Shown: one piece after another, positions 33,343-42,471 of the stretch
How positions within the stretch are numbered: position 1 is the first letter of the stretch
Layout: each line of letters starts with the position of its first letter
Source of the DNA: Virgibacillus doumboii
GTDB lineage: Bacteria; Bacillota; Bacilli; Bacillales; Amphibacillaceae
DNA length: 64,000 bases
Assembly (NCBI RefSeq): GCF_902806455.1
Contig: NZ_CADCWQ010000002.1
Span: forward strand, 62,001-126,000
Direction: 5' to 3'
Notes under the pieces: generated by a model
Databases searched by the model: none
The model's input: the letters and a program-made list of their open reading frames with translations, nothing else
Told to the model about the DNA's origin: nothing
Translations under genes and position numbers: made by a program

Positions 33343-35312
33343 TCTGTTTCCCCTCCTTCAAAATACTCTTCCAATATATCCTTTAAAAGGGCTTCCGCAT
33401 CATCTATAGTTGTATCTTCAATTTGCGTAGCAGCATTTGTTAAATGTCCGCCGCCATTCATTTTTTCCATAATAATCTGCACATTTACCTCTCCGAGTGA
33501 TCGGGCACTAATCCCGATTCTATCATCACTTCGCTCAGATATAACAAATGATGCGTTAATACCACTCATTGTAAGAAGTGTATCAGCAGCCTGTGCAATC
33601 AATACACCATCATACACTTCGTCAGGTTTCCCTTTTGATATGGCTAATGAATCCCGGTATACTTCAGCACGTTCGATCAGCTTGCTTCGCTTAATATAAA
33701 TATCCAGATCTTCCTTCATAAACTGCTGTACCAAGACAGTGTCTGCACCTTTTGACCGTAAATAGGATGCCGCATCAAACGTACGTGACCCTGTTCTTAG
33801 CGTGAAACTTTTCGTATCTACAATGATACCGGCAAGTAGCGCCGTCGCCTCCAGCATTTTCAGTTTCAGATTTTTCGGCTGATATTCCAGTAATTCTGTT
33901 ACCAATTCTGCTGTTGAGGATGCATATGGTTCCATGTATACAAGTGTTGGATTATCGATAAATTCTTCCGCACGACGGTGGTGATCGATAACCACCTTGT
34001 ATTCCGATTTATTTAACAATCGTTCATTAGCAACCATTGATGGTTTGTGTGTATCCACAACAACTACCAGGCTCCGGCTTGTAATCAATGCTTCTGATTC
34101 TTCCGGGTCAATAAAGTCTTCCCACAGTTCTTCGTCTTCCTTCAATGACTCAACTAACCGGAAAACACCCGTATCAACATCATCCGGATCAAACACAACG
34201 TATCCTTCAACACCGTTTATCCTTGCAATATTTAAAATACCGATAGCTGCACCAAGAGAGTCCATGTCCGGTGCTTTGTGTCCCATAATAATGACATTAT
34301 CACTTGCTTTAACAAGCTCTTTTAACGCATGAGAAATAACACGCGCTCTTACACGTGTCCGTTTTTCCATCGGATTGGTTCTTCCGCCATAAAAACGGAC
34401 TTTGCCGGTATCATCTTTTATCGTAACCTGGTCACCGCCACGTCCAAGTGCCAAGTCAAGACTGGACTGTGCTAATTCACCCAGCGTCGGCAGCGTTGTG
34501 TTTCCCACACCCACCCCAATACTTAATGTTACCGGGATATTTTGTTCAGCATTTAGTCCACGGACCTGATCCAGAATATCAAACTTCGATTTTTCTAATT
34601 TGTCCAAGGTTTCTTTCGTCGTTACCGCCAGGAAGCGATCCTGTGAAGTACGTTTTAAATATATTCCATAATCGTTGGACCAATTATTCAGTACGGAAGT
34701 CACCTTTGAATTAAGCTGACTTTTCAGTGTATCATCCATGTTTTGGGTAATTTCTTCATAGTTATCCAGAAAAATAATGGCTAATACCGTTTGTTCATTA
34801 TGATAAAGTGTCTGTATTTCGGATTGTTTTGTCCGGTCAAATAAATACAGTAAACGCTCATCTTTTTTTATTGTTGTCTGGAACTGATACCCATCTATTT
34901 CAAACCATATTTCATCATCGTTTTCCTTTACTCTTGATACTAAATCATCGGCAAGTCTGTTAAGTGAACTTCCCACAAGTGTATCTTCTTCAGCAAAACG
35001 GTTCATGTACGGGTTAGCCCACTCAATCGAATAATCTTCATTATATAATAGGATTCCGATTGGCATTTCCAGTAATGCCTCTTCCCCGACCCGTTTAACC
35101 CGGTGCGAGAGAGTTGAAATATATTCTTCCGTTTCATTCTGTAATCTTCTGACTGTTTGTATACTATAATAAATTGCCGCAGCTAAAAACAGTGTCATCA
35201 ACAGACCAATCATCCACTGATAATACCATATTACACTAAGCAAAATGACCGACAGCAAGTAAATAACCCACAAGTGTCTGCCCAGTTCTGGTATGCCTTT
35301 ATTGTCCTGCAT
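33339..35312 (-). CDS. gdpP: c-di-AMP phosphodiesterase GdpP (YybT)
   Basis: A 657-aa protein with two N-terminal transmembrane helices (about residues 12-50), a PAS domain ([22 protein letters not shown], which can bind haem in the family), a degenerate GGDEF domain (about residues 175-300) and DHH/DHHA1 catalytic domains: [30 protein letters not shown], and [12 protein letters not shown]. The aspartates and histidines binding manganese are all present. It hydrolyses c-di-AMP to pApA, affecting potassium and turgor control and beta-lactam tolerance. Coupled to rplI; yybS lies 34 bp upstream in the same orientation. Confidence 0.95.
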   Translation of the reverse strand: MQDNKGIPELGRHLWVIYLLSVILLSVIWYYQWMIGLLMTLFLAAAIYYSIQTVRRLQNETEEYISTLSHRVKRVGEEALLEMPIGILLYNEDYSIEWANPYMNRFAEEDTLVGSSLNRLADDLVSRVKENDDEIWFEIDGYQFQTTIKKDERLLYLFDRTKQSEIQTLYHNEQTVLAIIFLDNYEEITQNMDDTLKSQLNSKVTSVLNNWSNDYGIYLKRTSQDRFLAVTTKETLDKLEKSKFDILDQVRGLNAEQNIPVTLSIGVGVGNTTLPTLGELAQSSLDLALGRGGDQVTIKDDTGKVRFYGGRTNPMEKRTRVRARVISHALKELVKASDNVIIMGHKAPDMDSLGAAIGILNIARINGVEGYVVFDPDDVDTGVFRLVESLKEDEELWEDFIDPEESEALITSRSLVVVVDTHKPSMVANERLLNKSEYKVVIDHHRRAEEFIDNPTLVYMEPYASSTAELVTELLEYQPKNLKLKMLEATALLAGIIVDTKSFTLRTGSRTFDAASYLRSKGADTVLVQQFMKEDLDIYIKRSKLIERAEVYRDSLAISKGKPDEVYDGVLIAQAADTLLTMSGINASFVISERSDDRIGISARSLGEVNVQIIMEKMNGGGHLTNAATQIEDTTIDDAEALLKDILEEYFEGGETE

Positions 35313-35346
35313 AAAATCAGCTCCTACTGCTTAGCTTAACTCCCAC

Positions 35347-36294
35347 TCACTTTTTATCCCTGGATAAGCGGTCTCTAAGTGAAAAGCCTATGTCAATTAT
35401 ACCTAACAAACGTACAAGGTAAAGTAAGAGAAATGGTATGAGTAATGTCACTATAACACATACAATCGGCACTGCCTTTGACATTTTTTTATGATGAGCA
35501 TAGAAAAAAATAAAAGAGAAACCCTGCAGTGTCATTAACATTCCCGTAAGCATCAGTACATTGTTTACAGCTAAATATAACGTGCCGGACGTATCCAGTT
35601 CAAAGAATGTGAAGATCAGCGAAAAGAAATAAATCCAGACTAGTGAAACCGGCAGACGAAACATACGAAACGGCGGAAACTTAAGCCGCTTCTTTTCTAA
35701 ACGATTAATTATTTTATAACTGATCCACTGACTGATAAACGCTAATAAAATAGCGACAAATGCTATTATGACCGGAATGAGATCTGTTAACATTCCAAGC
35801 TGTTGCTCGATCAACTCCAGTTGTTCCTCGGTCTGGCCAGCGAGACCAAATTGCTCCATCAAGTCTTTGCTCGTTTGCAATGACTGGTTGATCATTTGAT
35901 CGATTTCGCTCATTATATTTACCTGAAAAACAAACTGGCTAAATACAACTATAAACAATAGCCCTGCTACAAACCCGATTGTTCCTCGCGCCCATGTTTC
36001 ATATGCTGACAGCTTTTTGTGGATGGAAACACCAACCATTATGCCCCCAATTCCCATTAATACAGTTATTGGCAGGGAAAATACACTTGCAAAAAGAATG
36101 GATAAACCGACAGCAACCAAAAACATTAAAACGGACGGTTTCAAACCATGTTTTGCAGCAAATATGACAAAAGGCACAGGCAGCAGAAAAGTAGCTATCA
36201 TCGTTATCACGGGAACAAAAGCTGCTATTAATAGCAGCGTGATGTAGATTGCCGTGAGCATTGCTCCTTCTTTTATTATTTTTGATTGGTTCAT
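35347..36294 (-). CDS. yybS: YybS-like DUF2232 membrane protein
   Basis: A 315-aa membrane protein with about eight hydrophobic segments and a polar loop (about residues 128-170) rich in Gln/Glu (EQFGLAGQTEEQLELIEQQLG). N-terminus MNQSKIIKEGAMLTAIYITLLLIAAFVPVI resembles the ECF-transporter S-component-like DUF2232 family that includes YybS. Position directly upstream of gdpP-rplI-dnaB matches B. subtilis. No substrate or function is established. Its promoter region contains a perfect Noc-type site at 36384. Confidence 0.88.
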   Translation of the reverse strand: MNQSKIIKEGAMLTAIYITLLLIAAFVPVITMIATFLLPVPFVIFAAKHGLKPSVLMFLVAVGLSILFASVFSLPITVLMGIGGIMVGVSIHKKLSAYETWARGTIGFVAGLLFIVVFSQFVFQVNIMSEIDQMINQSLQTSKDLMEQFGLAGQTEEQLELIEQQLGMLTDLIPVIIAFVAILLAFISQWISYKIINRLEKKRLKFPPFRMFRLPVSLVWIYFFSLIFTFFELDTSGTLYLAVNNVLMLTGMLMTLQGFSFIFFYAHHKKMSKAVPIVCVIVTLLIPFLLLYLVRLLGIIDIGFSLRDRLSRDKK

Positions 36295-36383
36295 TTATTG
36301 CACCTACATATCTATAATTATCTCATTATAATATGATAACACGATTTAGGTCATAATTGGTATTTGAAATATAGAAACCAGAT

Positions 36384-36397
36384 ATTTCCCGGGAAAT
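36384..36397. promoter_or_regulatory. Noc-binding site (perfect consensus)
   Basis: ATTTCCCGGGAAAT is a perfect match to the palindromic Noc-binding-sequence consensus described for B. subtilis. Located about 90 bp upstream of yybS; noc itself is at 49597-50460 in the same window. Confidence 0.85.
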
Positions 36398-36540
36398 TAA
36401 ATGTAGAATTTTGTAGAAAAGGTTTAAAAGTCATGGAATTTTCATGCCCGGGAAGCGATTTTATCGTTAATTTTTATTATAATGGAACTGTTCGACGATT
36501 CTACTGTTGTCTAAAAATTTTTAAATGAAAGCGTTTGGAT

Positions 36541-36770
36541 AACTGGACTGCCGGGTCAGCCACGTCCAGCTCCAGCACCCAGCGACTAGTGGACTTACTT
36601 CACCTCCGTACGATAAGTCAACATCGATTCGCGGTTTAAGGTAGGCCGACTAAAACCGGCCTTTGCGGCCAACGTCGGCATACCCCTGATGCAGGGGCAT
36701 GTTTCCTTTATCTCCTGCGGCTCAGTCCAGTCCATACGTCGCTAACCGGGCGCCTCCGCTTTTGTTCTTA
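36541..36770. repeat. Second interspersed repeat type (L), with a module shared with copy B
   Basis: Segment from ACTGGACTGCCGGGTCAGCC through CACCTCCGTACGATAAG, ATCGATTCGCGGTTTAAGG and a 3' part CTCAGTCCAGTCCATACGTC. It embeds 36643-36700 (GGCCGACTAAAA, GGCCTTTGCGGCC, CCCCTGATGCAGGGG), nearly identical to 19781-19835 inside copy B. Its borders lack clear inverted repeats. It fills most of the 36295-36788 gap, ending about 20 bp before the DUF1189 gene. Confidence 0.65.
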
Positions 36771-36788
36771 AGGAATGAATTGATTATA

Positions 36789-37274
36789 ATGATTTTTTTG
36801 CAGGTATTTCTAAAAAGTATTAAACTGCCAAATAAGCAGGCAATGTTTAAATTAAATCGGATTGGAATGGACATTACGTTAATATACATGTTCATTCTAA
36901 TGTTGATTGTTTCGATCCCTTCCCTGGTTGACCGGCTCACGGCGACCAGTGGACCGAGTGCTGATTTACATTTATTCTTGCTGCTTGTATACTTTTTCAT
37001 ATTTTATTACTTACCGATAACGTTGATGGTATTTGCAATGATTTCACTTATTGCTTACATTGGAACACTGATTGCCAAGTTGCTCAGGCGGAAGGTCAGA
37101 TTTCAAATACTTTGGAAAATGACTGCGTACACAACGACAATCCCGTTTTTATTGTATACAATTATTGCATTAATCTATCCGATTGAAGCTACATATTTAT
37201 GGTTATTTTTAGTTTATTCGCTGCTCTTCATTATAAAAATAATCACTGTCTATCCAAAACGCAAAAAACGATAA
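36789..37274 (+). CDS. DUF1189-like membrane protein
   Basis: About 161 aa from ATG 36789; a longer frame from 36699 begins inside the repeat and is rejected. The opening IFLQVFLKSIKLPNKQAMFKLNRIGMDITLIYMFILML has the pattern of DUF1189 proteins (an amphipathic start, then helices). Four hydrophobic segments follow and the C-terminus is basic (YPKRKKR). The usual family length is longer (about 250 aa), so it may be a short or truncated member. It is 14 nt upstream of modA and likely shares its transcript. The repeat directly upstream may have displaced the original promoter. Function unknown. Confidence 0.6.
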   Translation: MIFLQVFLKSIKLPNKQAMFKLNRIGMDITLIYMFILMLIVSIPSLVDRLTATSGPSADLHLFLLLVYFFIFYYLPITLMVFAMISLIAYIGTLIAKLLRRKVRFQILWKMTAYTTTIPFLLYTIIALIYPIEATYLWLFLVYSLLFIIKIITVYPKRKKR

Positions 37275-37288
37275 TAGGAGTTTTATTT

Positions 37289-38053
37289 ATGAAATACATA
37301 ACAGGTACTATTCTTGTAATAGCTTTATTATTGTCTGGCTGCAGCAACCAGCAAAGCTCAGAAGAACATAAAGTATTCATATCTGCTGCCGCAAGCCTTT
37401 CCGGGGTGTTGTCTGAACTAACTGATGCGTTTAAATCCGAACATCCAAATACGACATTAACAATGAATTATGGCGCATCCGGAAAACTCACGCAGCAAAT
37501 TCAGCAGGGTGCCCCGGTTGATGTGTTTCTTTCTGCAGATCAAAAGTGGATGGACAACCTGGCTGATCAGGATATGATTATGGAAGACACAAGAACCGAT
37601 TTTACTACAAATAAACTGGTACTTGTGGCGAATAATAATGCGACATTTTCAATTGATTCACTTCAGGATCTGCCAACAAGTGGACTAAATCAAATCGGCA
37701 TCGGAAATCCGGAAAGTGTTCCTGCCGGTGATTATGCAAAACAGGCACTTTCTGGAAGTGGAATTTGGGATGAGATAGAAGGACAGCTCGTCTATGCAAA
37801 GGACGTTAGACAGGTACTTACATACGTTGAATCCGGTAACATGGATATTGGTTTTGTATATGCAAGTGATTTGGAACGGTCCGAATTGGTTAAAAAAATT
37901 TCAGCGATTGACGAATCATTGTATGATCCAATTGTTTATCCTGCTGCGGTAATGTCTTCAAGTGATACAGTTGAACAGGCACAAAAGTTTATTGAATTTT
38001 TACAGACTGACGAGGCACAATCGATATTTGCTGAGTATGGGTTTGGTTTTTAA
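37289..38053 (+). CDS. modA: Molybdate-binding lipoprotein ModA
   Basis: About 254 aa from ATG 37289 (ATAGGAG upstream). Signal peptide with lipobox LLLSGCS gives Cys at about residue 18. The mature type II binding protein shows ISAAASLSGVLSEL near the start, MNYGASGKLTQQIQQGAPVDVFLSAD and later VPAGDYAKQAL, all hallmarks of ModA, with the serine/alanine residues that bind the oxyanion. It delivers molybdate (or tungstate) to ModB. First of the modABC unit; modB follows after 14 bp. Confidence 0.93.
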   Translation: MKYITGTILVIALLLSGCSNQQSSEEHKVFISAAASLSGVLSELTDAFKSEHPNTTLTMNYGASGKLTQQIQQGAPVDVFLSADQKWMDNLADQDMIMEDTRTDFTTNKLVLVANNNATFSIDSLQDLPTSGLNQIGIGNPESVPAGDYAKQALSGSGIWDEIEGQLVYAKDVRQVLTYVESGNMDIGFVYASDLERSELVKKISAIDESLYDPIVYPAAVMSSSDTVEQAQKFIEFLQTDEAQSIFAEYGFGF

Positions 38054-38067
38054 AGGTGGGAATGGAT

Positions 38068-38745
38068 ATGGATTATACACCGTTATTTCTGTCATTGAAA
38101 ATTGCCGGTATCGCTACGGTAATCGTGTTTGTGGTCGGTATCTTTCTAGCCAGAATTATCGCACGCAATCATTTCCCGGGAAAACGAATCCTTGAATCAC
38201 TGCTGATGCTTCCATTAGTCCTGCCGCCTACTGTGGTTGGTTTCGGCCTTCTCTACCTTTTCGGCCAGAATGGACCACTGGGGAGTTTGTTACTTGATTG
38301 GTTTGATTTACAAGTTGTGTTTACCTGGATTGGGGCAGTTATCGCGGCTATTGTCGTTTCCTTCCCATTAATGTACCAGAGTGCGGCCGCTTCCTTTCAA
38401 AACTTCGACCGGAATATTGAAAATGCTGCCTTAACGATGGGTGCTTCCAAATGGAAGGTATTCCGGACGATAACTTTTCCGCTTGCATGGCCGGGATTGC
38501 TGGCCGGATTAGTATTAACCTTCGCTCGTGCATTGGGGGAATTTGGTGCGACCTTAATGATTGCCGGCTACATACCAAATCAAACAGAAACGATTCCCCT
38601 CGCCATTTACTTTGCTGTCGAAGCAGGTAATATGAAATCAGCAACATTCTGGGTTATCGGAATTATTGCAGTTGGATTCAGTGCCATACTCTGGCTGAAT
38701 TGGTGGAGCGGACGGAATATCTTACGGTTTACCAGTGACAAATGA
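38068..38745 (+). CDS. modB: Molybdate ABC transporter permease ModB
   Basis: About 225 aa from ATG 38068 (AGGTGG 8 nt upstream; GTG 38056 and ATG 38062 are alternatives). Five to six hydrophobic helices. The inner-membrane permease signature is ARALGEFGATLMIAGYIPNQT; LPPTVVGFGLLYLFG is also typical of ModB. It forms the channel of the ModABC importer. A near-perfect Noc-type site (38171-38184) lies within the coding sequence. Confidence 0.94.
   Translation: MDYTPLFLSLKIAGIATVIVFVVGIFLARIIARNHFPGKRILESLLMLPLVLPPTVVGFGLLYLFGQNGPLGSLLLDWFDLQVVFTWIGAVIAAIVVSFPLMYQSAAASFQNFDRNIENAALTMGASKWKVFRTITFPLAWPGLLAGLVLTFARALGEFGATLMIAGYIPNQTETIPLAIYFAVEAGNMKSATFWVIGIIAVGFSAILWLNWWSGRNILRFTSDK
38171..38184. 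promoter_or_regulatory. Noc-binding site inside modB (13 of 14)
   Basis: ATTTCCCGGGAAAA differs from the palindromic Noc consensus at the last position only. It lies 1.8 kb from the perfect site at 36384. Confidence 0.6.
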
Positions 38746-38760
38746 TAGGTGTGATGAACA

Positions 38761-39378
38761 ATGCTTTCACTGGATATAAAGAAAAAAATTAATGGCTTTA
38801 AGCTTGATGCCGCATTTGATGTTGACAGGGAAATTGTTGTTTTGTTCGGACCATCCGGAGCCGGCAAGACGACCGTTTTAAATTGTGTTGCAGGACTTAT
38901 TCATCCGGATTCAGGAAAAATCGCGCTAAATGAACGAGTTCTCTTTGAAGAAAAACAAAAACCCCTGCCTGTACAAAAACGGCAAATTGGCTATTTGTTT
39001 CAGAATTACGCCCTGTTTCCGCATATGACTGTTGAGAAAAATATAAGATACGGCATGAAAGATGAAGGGCTTGTTAATTCGCTGGTGGAAGTTGTGGGGA
39101 TAAACCATTTACTTGATCGTTATCCCGAAAAGATATCCGGCGGTGAAAAACAGCGTGTCGCCCTGGTCCGGGCATTAGCAACCAAACCCGAAGCACTTCT
39201 ATTGGACGAGCCATTTTCCTCTCTCGATGACAAGACGAAGGAAGAATGTCAAAACGAATTATTGCGACTACACGATGTATGGAAGATACCTATTATTATG
39301 GTGACACATGACTATGAAGAAGCTAAGAAACTAGGGGATCGGATACTTATATTGGAAGATGGAAGATTGATAAGATAG
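38761..39378 (+). CDS. modC: Molybdate ABC transporter ATPase ModC, short form without TOBE domain
   Basis: A 205-aa protein. Walker A GPSGAGKTT near residue 34, Q-loop QIGYLFQNYALFPHM, signature ISGGEKQRVALVRAL, Walker B ALLLDEPFSSLDD and switch His in MVTHDYEEAKKLGDR. It ends right after the ATPase core, whereas classical ModC is about 350 aa with a C-terminal TOBE/Mop molybdate-binding domain. This short form is seen in some Firmicutes and would lack feedback inhibition through that domain. It completes modABC, 15 bp after modB. No molybdate riboswitch is seen upstream. Confidence 0.92.
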   Translation: MLSLDIKKKINGFKLDAAFDVDREIVVLFGPSGAGKTTVLNCVAGLIHPDSGKIALNERVLFEEKQKPLPVQKRQIGYLFQNYALFPHMTVEKNIRYGMKDEGLVNSLVEVVGINHLLDRYPEKISGGEKQRVALVRALATKPEALLLDEPFSSLDDKTKEECQNELLRLHDVWKIPIIMVTHDYEEAKKLGDRILILEDGRLIR

Positions 39379-39591
39379 CTACTTTTTTTAAATGACAGTT
39401 TTCCGCAGATTGTTGCTGCTGTTTATATACAATCGGTGCTCAAGCTGATTCAATCAGGCTGCACCCCTCCAAGAAAAGATTGCTCGTCGCTTTTCACGAT
39501 CAGCTCTTTAGATTGTAATTTACTCTTTTACTATGGTTGTTTGAAGATATCAACTGCGATGCACTGTAAAAAATAATTGAGTGCTAGAACA

Positions 39592-39772
39592 CCGCTGCGG
39601 AAATACACTTCGCTTTCACACCTCCGGGTACCAAGGCGACATCTGCTCAAAAAGTACGTTTTCGCAGTGTCTTCTTAGCCGTGGGCGGCTGATGAGCCTC
39701 TCCGTGTTGTCACACTGCGAGTCTCACCTAGGCCTCTGCTCCCACAGGAGTCTCCGTGTATTTCCTCCGCTG
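39592..39772 (+). repeat. Structured interspersed repeat, copy G (carries 64-nt module)
   Basis: Basal helix GGAAATACAC/GTGTATTTCC (39599-39608, 39756-39765), P2 GTGGG/CCCAC, apex GTGT-TGTC-ACAC. The module occupies about 39618-39680. The flanks share AGCAACAAAATTTACGAAAA (39867-39886) in inverted form with 45575-45598. The remainder of the 39379-39976 gap is AT-rich, with AGAAAAGATTGCT (39471-39483) also seen in the loop insertion of copy B. Confidence 0.87.
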
Positions 39773-39925
39773 GATTAGGACTTAACCAATAACTCCATAA
39801 ACTGATGATATTTATGAGCTAAAACAGCGTTTACGTGACATTTTATATCAATAACGAGGTTAAAAAGCAACAAAATTTACGAAAACACCTTTACTTTACC
39901 CAATATAACATCCTTTTGTTAAAAA

Positions 39926-39972
39926 CAAAAAAAGCCTTTTGACAGTTGAATGCTGTCAAAAGGCTTTTTTAT
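39926..39972 (-). terminator. Terminator of the rpsF-ssb-rpsR operon
   Basis: A perfect stem of about 19 bp, AAAAAGCCTTTTGACAG / CTGTCAAAAGGCTTTTT, with the T-run included in the arm. It lies just after the rpsR stop codon. Confidence 0.95.
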
Positions 39973-39976
39973 ATCA

Positions 39977-40207
39977 TTATTCTGCTACGTATGGCAATAG
40001 TGCCATTGTGCGAGCACGTTTGATTGCTTTGGTAAGTTTACGCTGATATTTTGCAGATGTTCCAGTTACACGACGAGGAAGAATTTTTCCGCGTTCTGAA
40101 ATGAAACGTCTCAGCAAATCAACGTCTTTATAGTCAATGTGTGTAATTCCGTTCGCTGTGAAGTAACACACTTTACGACGCTTTGCACGTCCGCGACGAG
40201 CTGCCAT
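39977..40207 (-). CDS. rpsR: 30S ribosomal protein S18
   Basis: A 76-aa protein of normal length, rich in basic residues. Typical motifs are [24 protein letters not shown] and [27 protein letters not shown] single cysteine in VCYF. It sits with S6 on the 30S platform. Third gene of rpsF-ssb-rpsR, ATG with AAGGAGGGTT. Production is probably controlled with rpsF by the leader at 41031-41082. Confidence 0.97.
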   Translation of the reverse strand: MAARRGRAKRRKVCYFTANGITHIDYKDVDLLRRFISERGKILPRRVTGTSAKYQRKLTKAIKRARTMALLPYVAE

Positions 40208-40241
40208 GAGAAACCCTCCTTTTTTACTTTTACCATTTTAA

Positions 40242-40718
40242 TTAAAATGGTAAATCATCGTCTGATATATCGATAGGCTCCCCATTATTTTCAAATGGGC
40301 CACCCTTTTCGTTTTGATTTTGGTTCATTTGGTTCTGATTCTGGCTTTGATTTTGCTGGAATCCTGATGTTTGCTGGTCTCCTCTATTTTGTGCAGAACC
40401 TTTTGATTCAAGGAACTGAATATTTTCTGCAACAATTTCTGTTACAAATGCAGTTCTACCTTCTTTTGTTTCGAACGTACGTGTTTGAACACGTCCGTCA
40501 ACACCAATCATACTGCCTTTTTTCATGTAATTAGCCAGATTTTCAGCCGCCCTGCGCCAGACAACACAGTTAATAAAGTCCGCTTCACGGTTACCCTGCT
40601 GGTTTGAAAAAGGCCGGTTTACTGCTATGGTAAAGTTGGCTACAGCCACTCCGTTTGGTGTATAACGCAGATCAGGATCCTTCGTTAATCTGCCGACAAG
40701 TACGACACGATTCAACAT
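40242..40718 (-). CDS. ssb: Single-stranded DNA-binding protein SsbA
   Basis: About 158 aa from ATG 40718 ([22 protein letters not shown]), with AAGGGGTGG upstream. OB-fold to about residue 106 ([31 protein letters not shown]). It is followed by a flexible Gln/Asn-rich linker made of QNQ-type repeats, and by the acidic tip SDDDLPF that recruits partner proteins. It coats single-stranded DNA at forks. Encoded between rpsF and rpsR, as in most Firmicutes. Confidence 0.96.
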   Translation of the reverse strand: MLNRVVLVGRLTKDPDLRYTPNGVAVANFTIAVNRPFSNQQGNREADFINCVVWRRAAENLANYMKKGSMIGVDGRVQTRTFETKEGRTAFVTEIVAENIQFLESKGSAQNRGDQQTSGFQQNQSQNQNQMNQNQNEKGGPFENNGEPIDISDDDLPF

Positions 40719-40733
40719 CAGAACCACCCCTTA

Positions 40734-41024
40734 TTATTGATCATCTTCCCGAATTGCCATGTGACGCATAATATCATCAGAAAACTTCGCTTGGCGATCA
40801 AATTCATTGATAGCATTTTCATCACCGCTAAAGTTAATGATTACATAGTATCCATCACGATAGTCATTGATTTCATATGCAAGACGTTTCTTGCCTTTTT
40901 CATCAACTTTATCAATTTCCGCCCCATTATCAGTCAATACTTTGTTGAAGCGCTCAATTAAAGCTGTTTGAGCTTCCTCTTCAATGTCCGGGCGGATGAT
41001 ATACATGATTTCGTATTTTCTCAT
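40734..41024 (-). CDS. rpsF: 30S ribosomal protein S6
   Basis: A 96-aa protein of normal length: [19 protein letters not shown] at the start, [20 protein letters not shown] in the middle, and [21 protein letters not shown] at the end. It pairs with S18 on the 30S platform. First gene of the operon. GGAGGTGTAACGG precedes the ATG; this ribosome site is part of the predicted leader stem, which fits autoregulation by S6:S18. Confidence 0.97.
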   Translation of the reverse strand: MRKYEIMYIIRPDIEEEAQTALIERFNKVLTDNGAEIDKVDEKGKKRLAYEINDYRDGYYVIINFSGDENAINEFDRQAKFSDDIMRHMAIREDDQ

Positions 41025-41030
41025 CCGTTA

Positions 41031-41082
41031 CACCTCCTTTTGGTCTTAGCGGCTCTTTTTCCCTGAAAAGAGCAAGGAGTAA
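41031..41082 (-). ncRNA. S6:S18-type ribosomal protein leader upstream of rpsF
   Basis: Read on the minus strand, an outer stem CTCCTT/AAGGAGG encloses an inner stem GCTCTTTTC/AAAAAGAGC, followed by the unpaired CCGCTAAGACC. The conserved CCG element and the sequestered ribosome site match the known rpsF leader motif that binds the S6:S18 complex. Confidence 0.7.
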
Positions 41083-41157
41083 TATTTACTTTCATTACTC
41101 ACAATAGTGTATTATACCAAATCACATTTTAAAAAACAACCATTCGAGGGATCCTGA

Positions 41158-42258
41158 TTATACGTTAAAACGGAAGTGAATAATATCGCCATCTTTTACG
41201 ATATATTCCTTACCTTCCAGGCGAACCTTACCATTTTCCCGCGCTTTTGCCATCGTCCCCGCTTCGATAAGATCATCATAGGATACAGTTTCTGCACGGA
41301 TAAAACCTTTTTCAAAGTCAGTATGAATAATTCCTGCTGCCTGTGGTGCCTTTATCCCTTTACGGAACGTCCATGCACGCACTTCCGGCTCACCAGCTGT
41401 AAAATACGTTGCCAGACCCAGTAAACTGTACGAAGCTTTAATAAGCTTGTCCAATCCTGATTCAGCAATGCCCAAATCCTCAAGGAATTCTGCTTTTTCT
41501 TCCTGTTCCAATTCAGCAATTTCCTCTTCAATTTTTGCACAAACAACAATTACTTCCGCGTTTTCATTAGCTGCGTATTCTTTCACCTTTTGTACATTTT
41601 CATTGGCATCAGGTTCAGCTACTTCATCTTCACTTACATTGGCAACATACAATGTTGGTTTCGTTGTCAGCAAATGAAGCCCTTTTACCAATTTCCACTG
41701 CTCTTCGGTGAATTCCAGTGCTCGTGCCGGTTTTTCTGCCTCAAGTCCTTCCTTCAGTTTTGAAAGAACATCATATTCGGCTAAAGCTTCCTTATCTTTT
41801 TGTCTGGCAAGTTTCTCAACCCGCTGAAATCGCTTGTTGACTGTTTCCAGATCTGCTAAAATAAGCTCCAGACTAATGATTTCAATATCATCAATCGGGT
41901 TAATCTGTCCTGACACATGTGTTATATTGTCATCCTGAAAACAACGGACAACCTGGCATATTGCGTCCACCTGACGTATGTGGGATAGAAACTGATTCCC
42001 CAGTCCTTCTCCTTTACTTGCGCCTTTTACAATTCCGGCAATATCGGTAAACTCAAATGCCGTCGGGACGGTTTTCTTCGGATTTACTAATTCTGTTAAT
42101 TTATTTAAGCGATTGTCAGGTACTTCTACAATACCCACATTCGGATCGATAGTAGCAAACGGATAATTCGCTGCTTCTGCACCAGCCTGTGTAATGGCAT
42201 TAAACAATGTTGATTTACCAACATTGGGAAGTCCGACAATTCCTGCTGTCAAAGACAT
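41158..42258 (-). CDS. ychF: Redox-regulated ATPase/GTPase YchF (EngD)
   Basis: A 366-aa protein, normal length. G1 motif GLPNVGKSTLFNAIT at residues 8-22, G2/G3 region FEFTDIAGIVKGASKGEGLGNQFLSHIR, a coiled-coil arm (about residues 135-200), and a C-terminal TGS domain (TFRKGIKAPQAAGIIHTDFEKGFIRAE, ending DGDIIHFRFNV). YchF binds ATP more readily than GTP and associates with ribosomes. Own transcription unit, directly upstream of the rpsF leader in the same orientation. Confidence 0.96.
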   Translation of the reverse strand: MSLTAGIVGLPNVGKSTLFNAITQAGAEAANYPFATIDPNVGIVEVPDNRLNKLTELVNPKKTVPTAFEFTDIAGIVKGASKGEGLGNQFLSHIRQVDAICQVVRCFQDDNITHVSGQINPIDDIEIISLELILADLETVNKRFQRVEKLARQKDKEALAEYDVLSKLKEGLEAEKPARALEFTEEQWKLVKGLHLLTTKPTLYVANVSEDEVAEPDANENVQKVKEYAANENAEVIVVCAKIEEEIAELEQEEKAEFLEDLGIAESGLDKLIKASYSLLGLATYFTAGEPEVRAWTFRKGIKAPQAAGIIHTDFEKGFIRAETVSYDDLIEAGTMAKARENGKVRLEGKEYIVKDGDIIHFRFNV

Positions 42259-42352
42259 TCAACTTTCACTCCTTAAGGATTCCATTCATATGAACGCGTT
42301 AGTCATATCAATTATAGATACAAGATTATAAATTGACAAGCAATCAAAAAAC

Positions 42353-42383
42353 AAAAATAGGCAACCGAAGTTAACCTATTTTT
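42353..42383 (-). terminator. Terminator after yyzM
   Basis: Stem AAAAATAGG/CCTATTTTT with a 13-nt loop and a T-rich tail on the minus strand, in the 42259-42471 gap. Confidence 0.7.
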
Positions 42384-42471
42384 GTTCTTTACCCTATTAA
42401 TTTTTCTATTTTTATCTCTCTATATAGACATATTTTACTATTTTTCCTGTCAGATAGTCAATTTTTACGAT

